In this document: positions 44,862 through 54,217 of the stretch, piece after piece
Layout of the letters: each line of letters starts with the position of its first letter
How positions within the stretch are numbered: the stretch's first letter is position 1
Origin: Bacteroidota bacterium
Lineage (GTDB): Bacteria; Bacteroidota; Bacteroidia; Bacteroidales; DTGW01
Direction: 5' to 3'
DNA length: 64,000 bases
Assembly (NCBI GenBank): GCA_029572965.1
Contig: JAKPQD010000309.1
Location: 1-64,000, forward strand
Program-made: the position numbers and the translations under genes
The notes under the pieces: model-generated
Databases searched by the model: none
What the model saw: only the letters and a program-made list of their open reading frames with translations
What the model was told of the DNA's origin: nothing

Positions 44862-47800
44862 CTATTCGAGCCATCGCACATAATTGAAATCTTGTCTGTG
44901 TGGCAACTCAGGATGTTTTGGGAATAGCCTTATTCCATATTCATATACCCCTGTTTTTTGGGGCCGCATTTCAATACGATATTGAGCAATTTGTCCATCA
45001 TATTTGACCAATTCAAATTCTTGGCAATAAGAAACTTTAGGTTTGCTTTCGTCTCCAACCAAATCAGCTAAAACAAGTTCAACGCCAATATCTTCTGGAG
45101 CAAGTTCATTAAGGTCAAGTTCTATTTGGGCCACATAACTATTGCCAAGGCTAATTGCTTCGCGGGAAACATCTGGAATATTGGTACTAACCACCTCGAT
45201 GCTTTCCCAACTTGAACGGACTTTCTTTTTCCAACGAGCCATTTCTTTAGCTAACTGATAGTCGTTGGCTTGCACTTTAAGCGTACGGTCGTAAAGCTTT
45301 GTATAAAATTTAGTATTGTAATCTTCTAACTGGCGGCTCATGGTAAAGTGACTGGCTACTTTTTCGATAGAGTTTTTAATATACTGAACCCACCCATTGG
45401 GGAGCCCATTTTCATCTCTGAAATAAAAAAGTGGGGCTATTTCATTTTCAATCAGGTTATAAATTGTTTCGGCATCCAATTGATCCTGATAAGCATTATT
45501 TTGATATGTTACTTCTTCAGGCAAAGCCCAACCTGCACCATCAACATAACCTTCTGCCCACCATCCATCAAGGACGCTAAAGTGTAAAACACCGTTCATA
45601 ACAGCTTTTTCGCCACTTGTACCAGAAGCTTCTAATGGTCTTGTTGGGGTATTGAGCCAAATATCGACCCCTTGAACCAATATTTTAGCAAGCTTCATGT
45701 CGTAATTAGGTATAAAAATAATTTTTCCAACAAATTGCGGTTTTTTACTAATTTCAGAAATCAGTTTTATCAAATCTTGTCCAGCTTTATCATGGGGATG
45801 AGCTTTGCCAGCAAATACAAACTGCACTGGCATCGATGGATTATTTACAATACGCGACAATCTTTCAATATCGTTAAATAAAAGATGTGCCCTTTTGTAT
45901 GTAGCAAAACGCCTTGCAAAACCAATGGTAAGGTTGTGTTTGTTTAAACGGTCGCACATTTCTACTACCATTTTTGGATTTTCCAGACGTTTAATTGCAG
46001 CATCTTTGAGCCTGTCTTTTATATAATCGACCAATATTTGACGTTGAGAGTTTCGAATTTTCCAAATGTTACTATTGGGTACTTGTTGAATTTTAGCCCA
46101 GGTTTCAAACTTTGTTTGCTTTTCAAAAAAATCATCTCCAAAAGTGCTTTTGTATAACTCCATCCAAGGACGAGCTGTCCAGGTAGGCATATGCACTCCA
46201 TTGGTTACAAATCCTATGTTTAATTCTTCGGCGGCATAACCACGGTACATGTCATGAAAAATTTCCTGGCTAACACGTCCATGAAGCTCGCTTACCCCGT
46301 TTATCTCTTGAGAAAGGTTAGCAGCAAGCACGCTCATGGAAAATTTTTCAGAAGGATTATCAGGATGGGCCTTGCCAAGAGCCATAAACTGTAACCATGA
46401 TATTTTGAGGCGTTTAGGATAATGCCCCATATACGTACGCATCATACTTTCGTCAAAAGCATCGTGTCCGGCAGGAACCGGGGTATGAGTGGTGAATAAC
46501 TGAGAAGATCGAACCAATTCAAGCCCTTCTGCAAAGGTAAGGTTTTGGTCAACTATATATTTTCTTAGCCTTTCGACCCCAATAAAAGCTGCATGGCCTT
46601 CGTTGCAATGAAATAAATCCGGACTGATACCCAGTGTATCCAAAGCCCTGATACCTCCAACGCCAAGCAACAATTCTTGTTTAAAGCGGTTGTCCCAGTC
46701 TCCTCCATACAAATGATGGGTAATACTGCGGTCTTGTTCGATATTATCTTCAAAATCGGTATCAAGCAAGAACAAAGGGATACGGCCAACACTTAATCGC
46801 CAAATACGAGCAATAAGAGGCCTCCCGGGAAGGTTGATGTGTATGGTCAACCATTGTCCATTGGCATCGCGTACAGGCTGAACAGGAGTTTGAGAAAATT
46901 TTTGAGATTCATATTGGGCTATCTGGTCGCCATGTTCAGAAATTACTTGTTTGAAATATCCATATCTGTATAACAAACCAACTCCAATAATATCAATATT
47001 GGCATCGCTGGCCTCTTTAAGATAATCGCCAGCTAAAACCCCAAGTCCTCCTGAATACAACTTAATAGAGTCATGCAAACCGTATTCCATTGAAAAATAG
47101 GCTATTTTGGGGCCAACTTTACATGGTTTGTTTTGATATTCAAGAAACTTATTATAAATGTCATTAAGTTTTTTGAGAAAAACAACGTCTTTTGAAAGCT
47201 TCAAGATCTTCTCGTAAGGAATAAGATCTAACAAGACTATAGGATTTTCATCGCTTTTAACCCACAATTCGGGGTCAATAGACCTGAATAGGTCAATAGC
47301 GTCATAATTCCAGCTCCACCAAAGGTTTTTAGATAATTCTTCCAAAGCGTGAAGTTCTTCTGGAATATTTTTTTGAACAAGGAGACGTTTCCATACAGGG
47401 TCATTAGTTACTGAAAATTTTTCAGCAGCGGTAAGGGTTTCGATTTTTTCAGTTTCAGCAATTGTGCTTGTTCGTTCTTGAACTTTACTTAAGGCAATCT
47501 CATAGGCTTTTAGGTAATATGAAACCAAGTTTTTCCATAAAGCGGTACGAGACATTTCAAAAGAAAGATTACGGGCATTTTCTACCTGTTCGGCATTAAG
47601 GTTAGAAAATTTCAATATCTGTCCTGCAATTTGGTGAGTAACCTCAGCATCATTTATATCGGTGCGTTCAATAACAGTAACTGCATTTTCAGAACTCATA
47701 GAAAGCTGCTTTATCCATAAGCCAAAGCCTGCCAATGAGGTTGTAATTGTAGGTACTTTAAAAGCAATACTTTCGAGAGGAGTGTAACCCCAAGGCTCAT

Positions 47801-49112
47801 AATAAGAGGGGAATACAGTAAGGTCAAACCCAATAAGCAATTGATAATATGACATATTGAATATACCATCATCTCCATTGAGATATGAAGGAACAAATAT
47901 AACCTTTACCTTATTTGTTTCAGAAGGTGTTAATCCGTTTGCTTTTATTCTTTTCAGGATACTATCGTGCTCAGGATAGTGTAAGTTGTGGGTAAGGATG
48001 CACTCATCGCAATGTTCATATTCCTGTCCTTTGAGTTTATTAGCTAAATCACGGCGAGGCCCATAGTGGTTTGCCGGAATAAGGATAAATGCAACTACTT
48101 CTTTGTTTAAGTGTCCAGACTTATTTATTTCTCCGAGCGAATCAATAAACAAGTCAATACCTTTGTTGCGAAATTCATAGCGTCCGCTATTGGCAATCAA
48201 CAAAACATCGTCATTAATTTTAGAATCAGTTAAGGCAGATGCCACCTCAATAAGTTTTTTTCGGGCTTGCAATCTTGCCTGGTCAAATTTATCGGCAGTT
48301 GGAACAAAAGAGTCTTCAAAACCATTTGGGGTAACAACATCTACATTTTTGCCCAGAAAAGCTTCACACTCAAGGTTGGTAATTTCGCTCACAGTGGTAA
48401 AACAATCAGCATGTTGGGCAGAGTTTTTTTCAAGCGATTGTTTTGAAATAATATTAAACTCAGCAGCCTTTAGGTCAGGTATATAGTCTTTAATATTAGA
48501 ATATAAGGGTTGGTTGTTGCCAGCAATAGAGCGTCCCATAGCTGTTGCATGAGTTGTAAAGACAGTACCTATTTGGGGCATCTCAGATTTAAGATATAAT
48601 AAACCGCTACCAGTCATCCATTCATGGAACTGGGCAACAATTCTATCACGGACGCTGAGGTTAAATTTTGCAAAGCTCTCAATCACCCTTCCTGCGGCAT
48701 ATCCAAATAAGCAAGGTTCAATATAGTCCCACTGGCCGGTAATAGAATCGAGTTTATACTTTTCCCAAAACTTAGAGAAAATTGTATCTTTCTGACTAAT
48801 AAAAGTGGTAAAATCAACAATAATGGCCACAGGATTGCCTGCAATATTCCAATGCCCGACTTTAATACGCAGGCCTTCTTCGGCGGCTTTGTCCCTCCAT
48901 GATTTGAAAAGACGTTTATCTTCAACAAATTCGGGATTAACGACTCCATCGCGCCAAACGTCGGGCCCAATGAGGATATAATTACTACCAAGTTGTTGCG
49001 ACAGGGTCAATGCTTTTGTTGACACAACAGTATAAATGCCTCCTACCTTATTGCACACTTCCCAACTTACTTCAAACAGATAGTCGGGCATAATCGTTGT
49101 TTTGTTACTCAT
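44862..49112 (-). CDS. Glycogen synthase / alpha-glucan phosphorylase fusion
   Basis: The 1416-residue protein joins two opposing activities. Residues 1 to about 545 are a GT3-type glycogen synthase: SWEVCNKVGGIYTVVSTKA with the K-x-G-G loop, and YYEPWGYTPLESIAFKVPTI, the E-x7-E element. After a short linker, residues about 569-1416 carry a DUF3417 domain (LSKNLWWSWNYDAIDLFR) and a GT35 phosphorylase: YFSMEYGLHDS, HCNEGHAAF, FAGKAHPHDK and the PLP-lysine motif EASGTSGEKAVMNG (Lys near residue 1168). No stop or frameshift separates them. It is the last gene of the glycogen operon, 20 bases after GH57. Fused forms seem to occur in related bacteria; how common I cannot say. Confidence 0.92.
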   Translation of the reverse strand: MSNKTTIMPDYLFEVSWEVCNKVGGIYTVVSTKALTLSQQLGSNYILIGPDVWRDGVVNPEFVEDKRLFKSWRDKAAEEGLRIKVGHWNIAGNPVAIIVDFTTFISQKDTIFSKFWEKYKLDSITGQWDYIEPCLFGYAAGRVIESFAKFNLSVRDRIVAQFHEWMTGSGLLYLKSEMPQIGTVFTTHATAMGRSIAGNNQPLYSNIKDYIPDLKAAEFNIISKQSLEKNSAQHADCFTTVSEITNLECEAFLGKNVDVVTPNGFEDSFVPTADKFDQARLQARKKLIEVASALTDSKINDDVLLIANSGRYEFRNKGIDLFIDSLGEINKSGHLNKEVVAFILIPANHYGPRRDLANKLKGQEYEHCDECILTHNLHYPEHDSILKRIKANGLTPSETNKVKVIFVPSYLNGDDGIFNMSYYQLLIGFDLTVFPSYYEPWGYTPLESIAFKVPTITTSLAGFGLWIKQLSMSSENAVTVIERTDINDAEVTHQIAGQILKFSNLNAEQVENARNLSFEMSRTALWKNLVSYYLKAYEIALSKVQERTSTIAETEKIETLTAAEKFSVTNDPVWKRLLVQKNIPEELHALEELSKNLWWSWNYDAIDLFRSIDPELWVKSDENPIVLLDLIPYEKILKLSKDVVFLKKLNDIYNKFLEYQNKPCKVGPKIAYFSMEYGLHDSIKLYSGGLGVLAGDYLKEASDANIDIIGVGLLYRYGYFKQVISEHGDQIAQYESQKFSQTPVQPVRDANGQWLTIHINLPGRPLIARIWRLSVGRIPLFLLDTDFEDNIEQDRSITHHLYGGDWDNRFKQELLLGVGGIRALDTLGISPDLFHCNEGHAAFIGVERLRKYIVDQNLTFAEGLELVRSSQLFTTHTPVPAGHDAFDESMMRTYMGHYPKRLKISWLQFMALGKAHPDNPSEKFSMSVLAANLSQEINGVSELHGRVSQEIFHDMYRGYAAEELNIGFVTNGVHMPTWTARPWMELYKSTFGDDFFEKQTKFETWAKIQQVPNSNIWKIRNSQRQILVDYIKDRLKDAAIKRLENPKMVVEMCDRLNKHNLTIGFARRFATYKRAHLLFNDIERLSRIVNNPSMPVQFVFAGKAHPHDKAGQDLIKLISEISKKPQFVGKIIFIPNYDMKLAKILVQGVDIWLNTPTRPLEASGTSGEKAVMNGVLHFSVLDGWWAEGYVDGAGWALPEEVTYQNNAYQDQLDAETIYNLIENEIAPLFYFRDENGLPNGWVQYIKNSIEKVASHFTMSRQLEDYNTKFYTKLYDRTLKVQANDYQLAKEMARWKKKVRSSWESIEVVSTNIPDVSREAISLGNSYVAQIELDLNELAPEDIGVELVLADLVGDESKPKVSYCQEFELVKYDGQIAQYRIEMRPQKTGVYEYGIRLFPKHPELPHRQDFNYVRWLE

Positions 49113-49132
49113 ACATTTTTAAGGTTAAAATA

Positions 49133-50542
49133 TTACGCTTTTTTAGATTTTTTTACTTTTTCTTTAGTTGTTTCTTTCTTAGCTGTCTTTTTATTAGTTT
49201 TTTCGACAACTACATCTTCTTTTGTTGGTTTTGCAGTTTTTGCAGTAGTTTTTTTAACTACCTTTTTCACTTTTTCTTTGTCAGTTTTAGCAGCTATATT
49301 ATTTGTTTTCTTAGTACCATTGCCATTTGTTTTTTTAATGCCTGAATTATTTGAAGATAATGCGAGTTTGATTTTAATTTCAAAATCGCTAAGAATGTTC
49401 ATGTAGTTGATAAAAGCATCGTAAGGAGAGCTGAAAGGGTTGAAATACGAATGCATGCTGCCTTTTACAAAGAATTTGGTGCACATGTAATAAAAATGAT
49501 CGCTGGTTTGAAAATACTTCCAATCGGTAAGAATTTTGGGGTCATTGGTTTGCAATACCATGTCGCGAAGATTGAAAAGTTTATAAAAAGCCTCCTTTTG
49601 CAATTCGTTACCTAACCATGCAGAAGTATCGCGTTCTTCGTCAGCCCAGGAAATAGCGTGAGGGACTGAGAGAGCTGAAATTGGCTGGAATTTTTCGATA
49701 AGGTCGGAAGGGGTGCTAAAGCTCAAGGTATTGGTGCTTAATACTTCTTTGGGAAAAGCTTTTAGAAATTCAAAGATGCCGGATTCCTTTGGCTGGATAT
49801 TTCCAAAAGTATCGTAGTTCATGAAAAGATTGAGAGTATCTTCTTTTTGATCCATGTGTTTAATCCAGGAGGTAAATTTTTCGGCAGTCAGGGGGTATTG
49901 GTTCCAATGAACATCAGAGAACCTGAAAGTTAGGTCGTCAGATAACATGTAATTCTTGAGCAACAGTTTAAGGCGAGGATTAACAGCACTACAATATACG
50001 TAGTTTGGGCTTTTCCATCCAAGGATATGTTTAGCCCCTTCAATAATAGCTGCTTTATAGCCCATATCGGCAATCCACTCTCCTATTTCGTTATTATAGA
50101 TGAGCTCAGTATTGCGAAACACGACAGGTTTTTTGCCAAATAATTTAAGGATACGCTCTTGGTGTTCTTTGACCTGATTTTCAAATTCTTCACGATTAAT
50201 AAGTGATGCTAAGGTATGAGAATATGTTTCTGACAAAAATTCTACACAATTAGAAGCGGCAAGTTTTTGGAAGCTTTCTAAAACATCAGGGGCATAAAGC
50301 TCCATTTGGTCGAGGGCTGTGCCTGAGATAGAAAAAGCAACCTTAAAGCGGCAACCGTATTCTTTAAAAATTTCAAGTAATATTTTGTTGGCAGGCAAGT
50401 AACTCTTCATGGCCACTTTACGCATGATGCTTTCGTTGGAATAATCATCATAGTAATAGTGTTCTTTGCCCATTTCGAAAAAGCGGTATCTCCTGAAACG
50501 GAAAGGTTGGTGAACTTGAAAATATAAGCAAATAGTTTTCAT
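49133..50542 (-). CDS. GH57 alpha-amylase/glucanotransferase with lysine-rich tail
   Basis: The 469-residue protein shows the GH57 conserved regions: HQPFRFRRY (from residue 11), ETYSHTLASL (from 105), the nucleophile region FRNTELIYN (Glu146) and the acid/base region FMNYDTFG (Asp244). GH57 enzymes hydrolyse or rearrange alpha-1,4-glucans. The catalytic part ends near residue 396. The last 70 or so residues are unusual: about 25 lysines with Thr, Ala and Val (KKVVKKTTAKTAKPTK), like histone-H1 or AlgP tails. It has no signal peptide and should be cytoplasmic, acting on glycogen with its neighbours. Confidence 0.9.
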   Translation of the reverse strand: MKTICLYFQVHQPFRFRRYRFFEMGKEHYYYDDYSNESIMRKVAMKSYLPANKILLEIFKEYGCRFKVAFSISGTALDQMELYAPDVLESFQKLAASNCVEFLSETYSHTLASLINREEFENQVKEHQERILKLFGKKPVVFRNTELIYNNEIGEWIADMGYKAAIIEGAKHILGWKSPNYVYCSAVNPRLKLLLKNYMLSDDLTFRFSDVHWNQYPLTAEKFTSWIKHMDQKEDTLNLFMNYDTFGNIQPKESGIFEFLKAFPKEVLSTNTLSFSTPSDLIEKFQPISALSVPHAISWADEERDTSAWLGNELQKEAFYKLFNLRDMVLQTNDPKILTDWKYFQTSDHFYYMCTKFFVKGSMHSYFNPFSSPYDAFINYMNILSDFEIKIKLALSSNNSGIKKTNGNGTKKTNNIAAKTDKEKVKKVVKKTTAKTAKPTKEDVVVEKTNKKTAKKETTKEKVKKSKKA

Positions 50543-50570
50543 ATTAAGTTATTATTATTCATAATTAAGA

Positions 50571-51863
50571 TTAGGCAGAAATAGTTTGGTAATAAATAGC
50601 GCGGACATGATCTGCTGAATTTTCCCATTTGAGATTATCAACTTCTTCTTTTCCGTATGTTTTAAACATCTTTGATAAGGCAGGATAATTGAGAATACCA
50701 TATATAGCGTCAGCCAGGGCATCAATATCCCAAAAATCAACTTTTATAGCATGGTTCAACACCTCTGCAACTCCGGATTGTTTTGAGATAATTACTGGCA
50801 CATTGGAGCGAATAGCCTCAAGCGGCGAAATGCCAAAAGGTTCAGAAACAGAAGGCATGACATACACATCGCTCAATGCGTACATATTGTTAACATCGTC
50901 GCCGGCAAGAAAGCCTGTAAAGTGGAACCTGTTGGCAATGCCAAGTTGGGCAACACGCAGTACCATTTTATTCATCATATCGCCACTACCAGCCATAACA
51001 AAGCGTACATTGTCCATGCGGTTGAGTACTTTACGTGCAGCTTCGATAAAATATTCAGGGCCTTTTTGCATGGTAATGCGTCCAAGGAAAGTAACAATTT
51101 TATCGTCAAGATATTTTTCGTACCTTGAGGTTTCGGCTTCGTTTAATGGTTCAACGGCGTTATAAACAGTAACAACCTTATTCGGGTTAATGCCATATTT
51201 GTTAATGACAATATCGCGAGTCCAGTTGCTCACCGTAATAATTTTATCGGCCACTTCCATTCCGCGTTTTTCAATTTCAAAGACGCGGGGGTTAACGTTG
51301 CCACCGCTTCGGTCGAAGTCTGTTGCATGAACGTGTATCACCAAGGGTTTCCCGGAAATTTCTTTAGCCACAATACCTGCAGGATAAGTAAGCCAGTCGT
51401 GGGCATGAATAATATCAAAACTATGTTCGGAAGCAAGCATAGAGGCTACCAGAGAATAGTTGTAAATCTCGTTAAAAAGCATAGGCCCATAACCTCCGGA
51501 GAAATTGAATCGGCCTTCAAAGTCAGATTTTACAACATTCTTATTATTATGCAAATTATACTTTTGGATAATGTTGTAATATTCGTCAAGGTCAGTATAA
51601 GGGATCAATGTGGAGTTGACCTCAATCATGTTTACTTCTTTCAAAAAGCCCTTTATATTGATCTTTTTCTGGTTGATATAAACGTCAGAAGCCCCAATGA
51701 TATGGGCTGCAGATTTATCTTCATCCCCAAAAGCTTTAGGGACAACAAAAAGAACCTCAAGGTCATTGTGCCTTGAAAGGCCTTTAGTTAAGCCATAACA
51801 TGCAGTTCCCAGGCCTCCTGAAATATGTGGGGGAAATTCCCATCCAAACATTAATACTTTCAT
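50571..51863 (-). CDS. GT4-family glycosyltransferase of the glycogen operon
   Basis: The 430-residue GT-B fold protein has the N-terminal loop GWEFPPHISGGLGTACYGLTK and the C-terminal donor-site element SVSEPFGISPLEAIRSN with the E-x7-E pattern; FLGRITMQKGPEYFIEA is typical of the linker. In Bacteroidota this gene regularly accompanies the GT3 synthase, GH57 and debranching genes. It may start or extend alpha-glucan chains. Its acceptor and product are not known from sequence. Spacing is 28 bases to GH57 and 69 bases from the debranching gene. Confidence 0.88.
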   Translation of the reverse strand: MKVLMFGWEFPPHISGGLGTACYGLTKGLSRHNDLEVLFVVPKAFGDEDKSAAHIIGASDVYINQKKINIKGFLKEVNMIEVNSTLIPYTDLDEYYNIIQKYNLHNNKNVVKSDFEGRFNFSGGYGPMLFNEIYNYSLVASMLASEHSFDIIHAHDWLTYPAGIVAKEISGKPLVIHVHATDFDRSGGNVNPRVFEIEKRGMEVADKIITVSNWTRDIVINKYGINPNKVVTVYNAVEPLNEAETSRYEKYLDDKIVTFLGRITMQKGPEYFIEAARKVLNRMDNVRFVMAGSGDMMNKMVLRVAQLGIANRFHFTGFLAGDDVNNMYALSDVYVMPSVSEPFGISPLEAIRSNVPVIISKQSGVAEVLNHAIKVDFWDIDALADAIYGILNYPALSKMFKTYGKEEVDNLKWENSADHVRAIYYQTISA

Positions 51864-51932
51864 GAATTATGTGTTTTTAGAAGTAGGTTAATAAAAAAAC
51901 TTGTTATGTGCAGGTTAGAGGTTTTACATCAA

Positions 51933-53879
51933 TTATTTATCATAATCATTAATGAGTTGCTCAATGGTAATCAGGGCAGCAACACTCCAAGCCTGCGAAA
52001 CAGCGCCACGAGGTTTGTGAGGAGGGTTGCCATCAAATATTTCACCAATAGTGCCAACTCCGTATTCAGTAAGTATAGGTTCAAAACCTTCGTATATACG
52101 TTTGAGTAACGGTACGCCAGACTTTTTATAAAGCTTGATATAGGCAATACAGAATGGCTGCAACAACCAAGGCCACACCGTGCCATTATGATAAGCTTTG
52201 TCCCGTGCAGGTTGATCGCCTTCATAAACAGGTTCGTAATGCTCATCATTAGGACTTAGAGTACGTAAGCCATAAGGGGTGAGCAATTCATTTTTCACCA
52301 CTTCAATGACCTTTTGTTTTATATCATCTGGAATAAGGTTATAGTCAATAGAAGCAGCAATTATTTGGTTTGGGCGAACTTGCCAACAAGTATGTTCATT
52401 GTCCACATAGTCGGCCAGATAGCCTTTTTCTTCATTCCAGAAGGTTTCGAGGAAGCTTTTTTCAATCAGTTCAGGCAGGTGTTTGTAGGTGTTGATAAAG
52501 CGGGTATCTTTGCCAAGCTTGGCCAGGTCGAGACAAAAACATATCGCATTGTACCAAAGGGCATTAATTTCGACATCATAGCCCATGCGGGGTGTAACAG
52601 GCTTACCGGCCACAACAGCATCCATCCATGTAAGGGCGTGGCCGTGTTCTCCGGCCCATATCAGGCCATTTTCGTGCATTCTGATATTATAAGAGATTCC
52701 GGTACGATAAGCTTCAAGGATTGTTTTCATGGTTTTGCCATAGCGTTCCCAAATTTCGGCAGCAGAATTGTGCCTGTTGACATATTGTTGCAATGCCCAA
52801 AAGAACCACATTGGGGCGTCCACAGAATTAAAGGCCGGGTTGCTATCTGAGCCCATGTTTGGGAAAAGGCCGTTTTTCATTCTGTCCACCATAGTATCCA
52901 CAACAGACTTGAAAATTTTTTCGTCGTCAGTAAATAAAGTCAATCCAGGCAATGAAATGAAAGTATCGCGGCCCCAGGTGCCAAACCAGGGGAAGCCGGC
53001 AGTGATTTCGGTTTTTTTGTCTTTTTTGACAAAAAATTGTTTGGCGGCATTTTTGAGGCAACTATGAAAGGAGTTGCGTTCCTCGCGGCTATTAACTTCT
53101 TTTGCGTATATTTTGGACAATGATGCCGGCTGGGCTTCATGCAAACTGGCCGAAATGTATATAGACTCCCCTTTTTTAATGTGCATCTCGAAATAGCCGG
53201 GAACAAATAAGTCTTCTGAATAATCATATCCACGGGCTTGTTCTTCGGGGTACTCAATATTATAATTCCAGTCAGGAGCAGGAATAAATTCTACCTTTTT
53301 GGAGAACTGTATGTACAAAGCGGGATAGCCGTTGTACAATCTTGATTTTATGCCATTGGCAACATTTTCTACCCTGGTATTGGCATACATATTGGCCTTG
53401 CTAAGGGAATGGATATTGCGAAAAGCTAAAAATGGTTTAAATCTCAAAGTTGTAGGGGAATGAGCTTCTTCCAAGGTATATTTCAGTATCAACTGTTCTT
53501 CTTTCTCGACCAGAATAGATTCGCGGGTAATAACAACTCCTCCAACGCGATAGCGTGTTAATGCAACTTTTCCAATTTCGAAATCACGTATATATTTGTG
53601 CCCTGTAGGATAATATACATCCCCAGGATATTTATGTATGGCCAGATTGAACTCTGCGTCATGTTGAATAACAGTCAAATCAAGAGAAGAAAGCATGACA
53701 TGTTTTTCTCCATCAATTTCTTCTATCGGGCAAACCAACAACCCATGATATTTACGGGTGTTACAGTTAACAATTGTAGTGTGAGAGTAGGAGCCTGCAC
53801 GGTTTGAACGGACAATTTCTTTGGTAAGCGAGTACTCAAGATTAACTAACTGTGTTTTGTCAAATTTAAGGTAGCTCAT
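51933..53879 (-). CDS. Glycogen debranching enzyme (amylo-alpha-1,6-glucosidase)
   Basis: The 648-residue protein has the bacterial GDE N-terminal domain (SLTKEIVRSNRAGSYSH, TRKYHGLLV) and a C-terminal (alpha/alpha)6 domain of the GH133-like amylo-1,6-glucosidase. The catalytic region shows as AGFPWFGTWGRDTFISLPGL, EHGHALTWMDA and YHNGTVWPWLLQPF. It removes alpha-1,6 branch points so the phosphorylase can proceed. First gene of the operon; the 338-base spacer upstream should hold its promoter. No glgC or glgB gene is in the window. Confidence 0.92.
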   Translation of the reverse strand: MSYLKFDKTQLVNLEYSLTKEIVRSNRAGSYSHTTIVNCNTRKYHGLLVCPIEEIDGEKHVMLSSLDLTVIQHDAEFNLAIHKYPGDVYYPTGHKYIRDFEIGKVALTRYRVGGVVITRESILVEKEEQLILKYTLEEAHSPTTLRFKPFLAFRNIHSLSKANMYANTRVENVANGIKSRLYNGYPALYIQFSKKVEFIPAPDWNYNIEYPEEQARGYDYSEDLFVPGYFEMHIKKGESIYISASLHEAQPASLSKIYAKEVNSREERNSFHSCLKNAAKQFFVKKDKKTEITAGFPWFGTWGRDTFISLPGLTLFTDDEKIFKSVVDTMVDRMKNGLFPNMGSDSNPAFNSVDAPMWFFWALQQYVNRHNSAAEIWERYGKTMKTILEAYRTGISYNIRMHENGLIWAGEHGHALTWMDAVVAGKPVTPRMGYDVEINALWYNAICFCLDLAKLGKDTRFINTYKHLPELIEKSFLETFWNEEKGYLADYVDNEHTCWQVRPNQIIAASIDYNLIPDDIKQKVIEVVKNELLTPYGLRTLSPNDEHYEPVYEGDQPARDKAYHNGTVWPWLLQPFCIAYIKLYKKSGVPLLKRIYEGFEPILTEYGVGTIGEIFDGNPPHKPRGAVSQAWSVAALITIEQLINDYDK

Positions 53880-54217
53880 AGATTTTAAGGTTTGTATAAA
53901 ATTGAATTATAAACAATTACAATGCCAATTTTATTAGATGTTTAATATTTTTAATATTTTTAAAGTTATGAAATATTACGTTACCTGTCAAGTTGAAAAA
54001 AATAAATTAATATTTTTTTAATGTTTAATATTTCTTGTAAAATCCGCTAAATGAATATCTTATAAATTCAGAAGAGATATAACTATCAAACAAAAACGAT
54101 GATTTATCACTCATAAACACGTATTGGTCTATAAGAATTTAGATTCGGTCAAAAAAATAAGTTTAGAAGTAAATTACGTCAAACCCGAAATAAAAAATAA
54201 ATTTGTCCAGAATTTAA
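53880..54217. promoter_or_regulatory. 338-base divergent AT-rich spacer
   Basis: No gene is visible. It separates the glycogen operon from the lipoprotein pair and must hold both promoters. A TAAATTTG box at 54198-54205 lies before the first lipoprotein gene, but with no clear TTTG at -33. No operator repeat stands out. Confidence 0.4.
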
